From Clostridia bacterium (GTDB taxonomy: Bacteria > Bacillota > Clostridia > Oscillospirales > CAG-272), in NCBI GenBank assembly GCA_017520365.1, contig JAFXFQ010000091.1, positions 1-8,254 of the forward strand: a stretch of 8,254 nt of DNA. The letters run 5' to 3'. The notes below the pieces were generated by a model. That model ran no database searches. It worked only from the letters and a program-made list of their open reading frames with translations, and was not told the origin of the DNA. Both the position numbers and the translations under genes were made by a program. This document shows positions 7,967-8,254 of the stretch, piece by piece (the stretch's first letter is position 1; every line of letters begins with the position of its first letter).

Positions 7967-7994
7967 AGCTTGTCGATAAAGTTATCGACAAGCT
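7967..7994. repeat. Perfect 28-nt palindrome abutting the terminator hairpin
   Basis: Arms AGCTTGTCGATAA (7967-7979) and TTATCGACAAGCT (7982-7994) are perfectly complementary around a central AG. It starts at the base after the preceding hairpin ends. It has no T-tract, so it does not look like a terminator. It is not a match to the DnaA box, CIRCE or dif sequences I know. It could be a protein-binding dyad or part of a composite repeat. Confidence 0.8.
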
Positions 7995-8029
7995 GGTTCG
8001 GACTGTCAAGAAGGATGCAGATTTCGTCA

Positions 8030-8071
8030 TTTCAAGGCCGTCGGCGTACAAAGGTACGACAGGGCTTGAAA
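8030..8071 (+). repeat. Long imperfect hairpin within the tail element
   Basis: The stem is built from TTTCAAG (8030-8036) with CTTGAAA (8065-8071), then CC with GG, GTC with GAC, and GTAC with GTAC closing an AAAG loop (8050-8053). There is a G-G mismatch, a single-base bulge and a 3-nt GGC bulge. About 16 base pairs in 42 nt is more structure than expected from ordinary spacer DNA. Confidence 0.65.
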
Positions 8072-8084
8072 GGGCGAAAAGCTT

Positions 8085-8114
8085 GAAAGCCACTGAAATC
8101 AGGGGCTTTCTTTT
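8085..8114 (+). terminator. Terminator-like hairpin with T-rich tail
   Basis: GAAAGCC (8085-8091) pairs with GGCTTTC (8104-8110). After one A-G mismatch, CTG pairs with CAG around the loop AAAT. TTTT follows at 8111-8114. On the plus strand this reads as a modest intrinsic terminator and could end any transcript entering from the left. Confidence 0.5.
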
Positions 8115-8215
8115 GTATGACTTCGATTTTTAGTTGTATTTGCTTTTTACGGTTAAAGCTAAAACTTGGCTGTCTTTGTTTTGACACTTTTGCGCTCTGC
8201 GCCTTTTTCGACAGT

Positions 8216-8244
8216 CTGAAAGCCGCCCAACGGGCGGCTTTCAG
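8216..8244. terminator. Second copy of the GC-rich hairpin
   Basis: A perfect 13-bp inverted repeat, arms 8216-8228 and 8232-8244 with loop AAC. Its central 25 nt (8218-8242) are identical to 7940-7964; only the outermost two pairs differ (CT/AG here, GA/TC there). No gene ends immediately before it on the plus strand. It may terminate a minus-strand gene lying beyond the right edge, or be the boundary of a repeat element. Confidence 0.65.
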
Positions 8245-8254
8245 CATTACATTA

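Larger units (their letters stand above)
7995..8215. other. Non-coding segment rich in nested inverted repeats, possible structured RNA or dispersed repeat
   Basis: No credible gene lies here. Several stems can be seen. An outer stem pairs 7997-8014 with 8203-8220: 14 Watson-Crick pairs, three G-U pairs and one mismatch if read as plus-strand RNA. An inner hairpin lies at 8030-8071 and a terminator-like hairpin at 8085-8110. Weaker pairing exists between TTTTAG at 8128-8133 and CTAAAA at 8159-8164. The three G-U pairs would be A-C mismatches on the other strand, which hints at plus-strand transcription. Nothing matches an RNA family that I recognise. Confidence 0.5.

Noticed and set aside
7967..7994. 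DnaA box, CIRCE or dif site
   Set aside because: TTATCGACA differs from the DnaA box TTATNCACA, and neither the CIRCE arms nor the XerC/XerD half-sites are present.
7936..8133. A 65-codon plus-strand reading frame beginning at the ATG after the membrane protein gene
   Set aside because: It runs straight through the perfect hairpin, the 28-nt palindrome and the inner hairpin, has no ribosome binding site of its own, and shows no recognisable domain. Its composition is dictated by the inverted repeats.
8032..8247. A 71-codon minus-strand reading frame across the tail
   Set aside because: Its start lies inside the second hairpin and it reads as basic, low-information sequence with no ribosome binding site seen.
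1..8254. CRISPR array, tRNA, insertion sequence or toxin-antitoxin pair
   Set aside because: I saw no regularly spaced direct repeats, cloverleaf-like segment, transposase motif or paired small genes on either strand.

Overview
The window reads as the genome of an anaerobic, polysaccharide-degrading member of the Clostridia, probably a gut Oscillospirales or Ruminococcaceae-type organism. This is inferred from three things: GGAGG-type ribosome binding sites with textbook sigma-A promoters, moderate GC content, and a secreted esterase that carries a type I dockerin module. No rRNA, tRNA or phylogenetic marker gene is present, so the assignment stays soft.

Layout: three large genes fill most of the window. 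(1) Positions 23-2188 (+) encode a cytoplasmic family GH3 beta-glycosidase of 721 residues. (2) Positions 2246-5212 (-) encode a secreted SGNH/GDSL hydrolase of 988 residues with an internal dockerin and two beta-rich, carbohydrate-binding-like regions. Genes 1 and 2 converge on one perfect, symmetrical terminator hairpin at 2193-2222. (3) Positions 5397-7934 (+) encode an 845-residue exported protein held in the membrane by one C-terminal helix. It has a probable six-hairpin-glycosidase-like core and FIVAR-like helical modules, and no function I can name. Genes 2 and 3 diverge from a short intergenic region holding two face-to-face sigma-A promoters, each with a 17-bp spacer.

The last 320 bases (7935-8254) hold no credible gene but are dense in dyad symmetry. 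A 29-nt perfect hairpin (7938-7966) abuts a 28-nt perfect palindrome (7967-7994). A segment with nested inverted repeats follows (7995-8215), and a second hairpin (8216-8244) shares a 25-nt identical core with the first. This tail is the least explained part of the window. It could be a dispersed intergenic repeat or a structured RNA.

Working together (inference): the esterase would remove ester decorations or bind glycans outside the cell, the membrane-anchored protein may act on or capture glycans at the surface, and the GH3 enzyme would hydrolyse imported oligosaccharides inside the cell. I see no clear new multi-gene defence or mobile system here. The best candidates for novelty are the membrane-anchored gene 3 protein and the hairpin-rich tail.
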